Shown here piece by piece: positions 5,742 through 6,823 of a stretch of 6,823 bases of DNA. Source of the DNA: Bacillota bacterium (lineage in GTDB: Bacteria > Bacillota > Bacilli > Bacillales > Cytobacillaceae); NCBI GenBank assembly GCA_030705745.1, contig JAUZPT010000160.1, positions 1-6,823 of the forward strand, in the 5' to 3' direction. Within the stretch, counting starts at the first letter, position 1. Each line of letters starts with the position of its first letter. The notes beneath the pieces are model-generated. The model worked only from the letters and a program-made list of their open reading frames with translations. It made no database searches and was not told the origin of the DNA. A program made the position numbers and the translations under genes.

Positions 5742-6823
5742 TTGACGGGTAACACAGAGATGAAGCACCTGGAAAAAATTATTGTTCTTGATTTCGGAAG
5801 TCAGTATAACCAATTAATCACCCGCCGTATCCGTGAGTTTGGCGTTTATAGTGAATTGCATCCGCATACCATTACAGCTGAGGAAATCAAAGCAATGAAT
5901 CCAAAGGGAATTATTTTTTCCGGCGGACCGAACAGCGTATATGATGAGAACTCATTCCGCTGTGACGAGCGTATTTTTGAATTGGGGCTGCCGATTTTCG
6001 GTATTTGCTACGGCATGCAGCTGATGACGATTCATTATGGCGGCAAAGTGGAGAAAGCAAAAAACAGGGAATACGGTAAAGCGTTATTGAGAGTTCAGCA
6101 TGAATCGCGCTTATACAGCGGACTTCCCGAGGAACAAATTGTGTGGATGAGCCATGGTGACCTTGTTGTTGAAGCTCCTGCAGGGTTTAAAGTAGACGGC
6201 ACCAATCCTTCGTGCCCGATCGCATCGATGAGCGACGAATCACGTAATCTTTATGCCGTTCAATTTCACCCAGAAGTTAACCATTCCATGTATGGAAACG
6301 ACATTTTGAAAAATTTCGTCTTCAATGTGTGCCAATGCTCGGGCAATTGGTCGATGGAAAATTTCATCGATATAGAAATTGAAAAAATCCGACAAACGGT
6401 CGGCGATAAAAAAGTCCTTTGCGCGCTTAGTGGCGGCGTGGATTCCTCGGTTGTAGCTGTACTGATTCATAGGGCAATCGGTGATCAGCTGACATGTATT
6501 TTCGTTGATCACGGTCTGCTTCGGAAAAATGAAGGCGATCAAGTGATGAAATCTCTGGCAGATGGTTTTAACATGAACGTTATCAGAGTGGATGCGAAGA
6601 ATCGTTTCCTCGATAAATTAAAAGGAATATCCGATCCGGAGCAAAAGCGCAAGATCATCGGCAATGAATTTATTTATGTGTTTGATGATGAAGCAGCCAA
6701 GCTTGAAGGCATCGAGTTCCTTGCCCAGGGAACGCTTTATACCGATATTATTGAAAGTGGTACGGCGACCGCGCAAACGATCAAGTCGCACCACAATGTC
6801 GGCGGTTTGCCGGAGGATATGGC
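5742..6823 (+). CDS. guaA: GMP synthase (glutamine-hydrolysing), N-terminal 360 residues (3' end beyond right edge)
   Basis: This cytosolic enzyme makes GMP from XMP, ATP and glutamine, the last step of guanine nucleotide synthesis. The N-terminal class I glutamine amidotransferase domain (about 12-200) begins [20 protein letters not shown]. It carries the triad Cys89 (GICYGMQ), His176 and Glu178 (VQFHPEV). The ATP pyrophosphatase domain starts near 205 and has the P-loop SGGVDSS (230-236). [12 protein letters not shown] (329-340) and the lysine- and histidine-rich stretch near 347-352 are typical of the synthetase domain. GuaA is usually about 513 residues, so some 150 are missing, including the C-terminal dimerisation domain. 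The start is TTG at 5742, chosen for its ribosome site; ATG at 5760 would remove six residues and still leave the first strand intact. Expression should be lowered by guanine through the riboswitch upstream. No frameshift is seen. Confidence 0.97.
   Translation, partial: MTGNTEMKHLEKIIVLDFGSQYNQLITRRIREFGVYSELHPHTITAEEIKAMNPKGIIFSGGPNSVYDENSFRCDERIFELGLPIFGICYGMQLMTIHYGGKVEKAKNREYGKALLRVQHESRLYSGLPEEQIVWMSHGDLVVEAPAGFKVDGTNPSCPIASMSDESRNLYAVQFHPEVNHSMYGNDILKNFVFNVCQCSGNWSMENFIDIEIEKIRQTVGDKKVLCALSGGVDSSVVAVLIHRAIGDQLTCIFVDHGLLRKNEGDQVMKSLADGFNMNVIRVDAKNRFLDKLKGISDPEQKRKIIGNEFIYVFDDEAAKLEGIEFLAQGTLYTDIIESGTATAQTIKSHHNVGGLPEDM

Noticed and set aside
5683..5745. 20-codon open frame in the guaA leader whose TGA overlaps the TTG start
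   Set aside because: The stop-start overlap hints at translational coupling, but the ATG at 5683 follows the terminator T-tract and has no ribosome site. A second short frame from 5678 has the same problem.
6240..6542. Minus-strand open frame of 100 codons within guaA
   Set aside because: It lies opposite well-conserved guaA coding sequence, including the ATP P-loop region, and has no recognisable product.
1..6823. Mobile element, CRISPR, toxin-antitoxin or defence system
   Set aside because: No transposase, integrase, terminal repeats, spaced repeat array or small paired genes were seen. All genes fit a conserved chromosomal neighbourhood.

Overview
The window looks like chromosomal DNA of a low-GC Gram-positive bacterium, most likely a Bacillaceae member. 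The grounds are purine-rich Shine-Dalgarno sites, AT-rich sigma-A type promoters, a B. subtilis-like guanine riboswitch, a TTG start codon on guaA, and the order MoxR ATPase, DUF58 protein, membrane transglutaminase, guaA. That order matches yeaC-yeaD-yebA-guaA of Bacillus subtilis as I remember it. The species cannot be fixed from this window.

Layout: (a) 1-638, minus strand: the first 212 residues of an aldo/keto reductase, cut by the left edge. (b) 639-1005: a divergent regulatory region. It holds a near-consensus promoter for the reductase overlapped by palindromes, a pair of 18-bp direct repeats upstream of it, and a weaker candidate promoter for the rightward operon. (c) 1006-5459, plus strand: a three-gene operon with no gaps. 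yeaC is a MoxR-type AAA+ ATPase, yeaD a membrane-anchored DUF58 protein and yebA a polytopic membrane protein with an extracellular transglutaminase-like domain. yeaC abuts yeaD and yeaD overlaps yebA by 4 bp. (d) 5456-5671: a promoter whose -35 element overlaps the yebA stop codon, then a guanine-class purine riboswitch with antiterminator and intrinsic terminator. (e) 5742-6823: the first 360 codons of guaA (GMP synthase), cut by the right edge.

How they work together: guaA makes GMP from XMP, and its leader should stop transcription when guanine is plentiful. The three upstream genes form a conserved envelope-associated module: an ATPase thought to act as a chaperone or remodeller, a DUF58 partner, and a transglutaminase-fold enzyme facing outside. 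Its biochemical role is poorly known. I saw no terminator between this module and guaA, so the riboswitch may also control read-through from the operon.

I found no mobile element, CRISPR array, tRNA or rRNA, and no clearly new system. The most open points are the operator architecture of the reductase promoter, the arrangement at the yebA/guaA junction, and the unknown function of the MoxR-DUF58-transglutaminase set.
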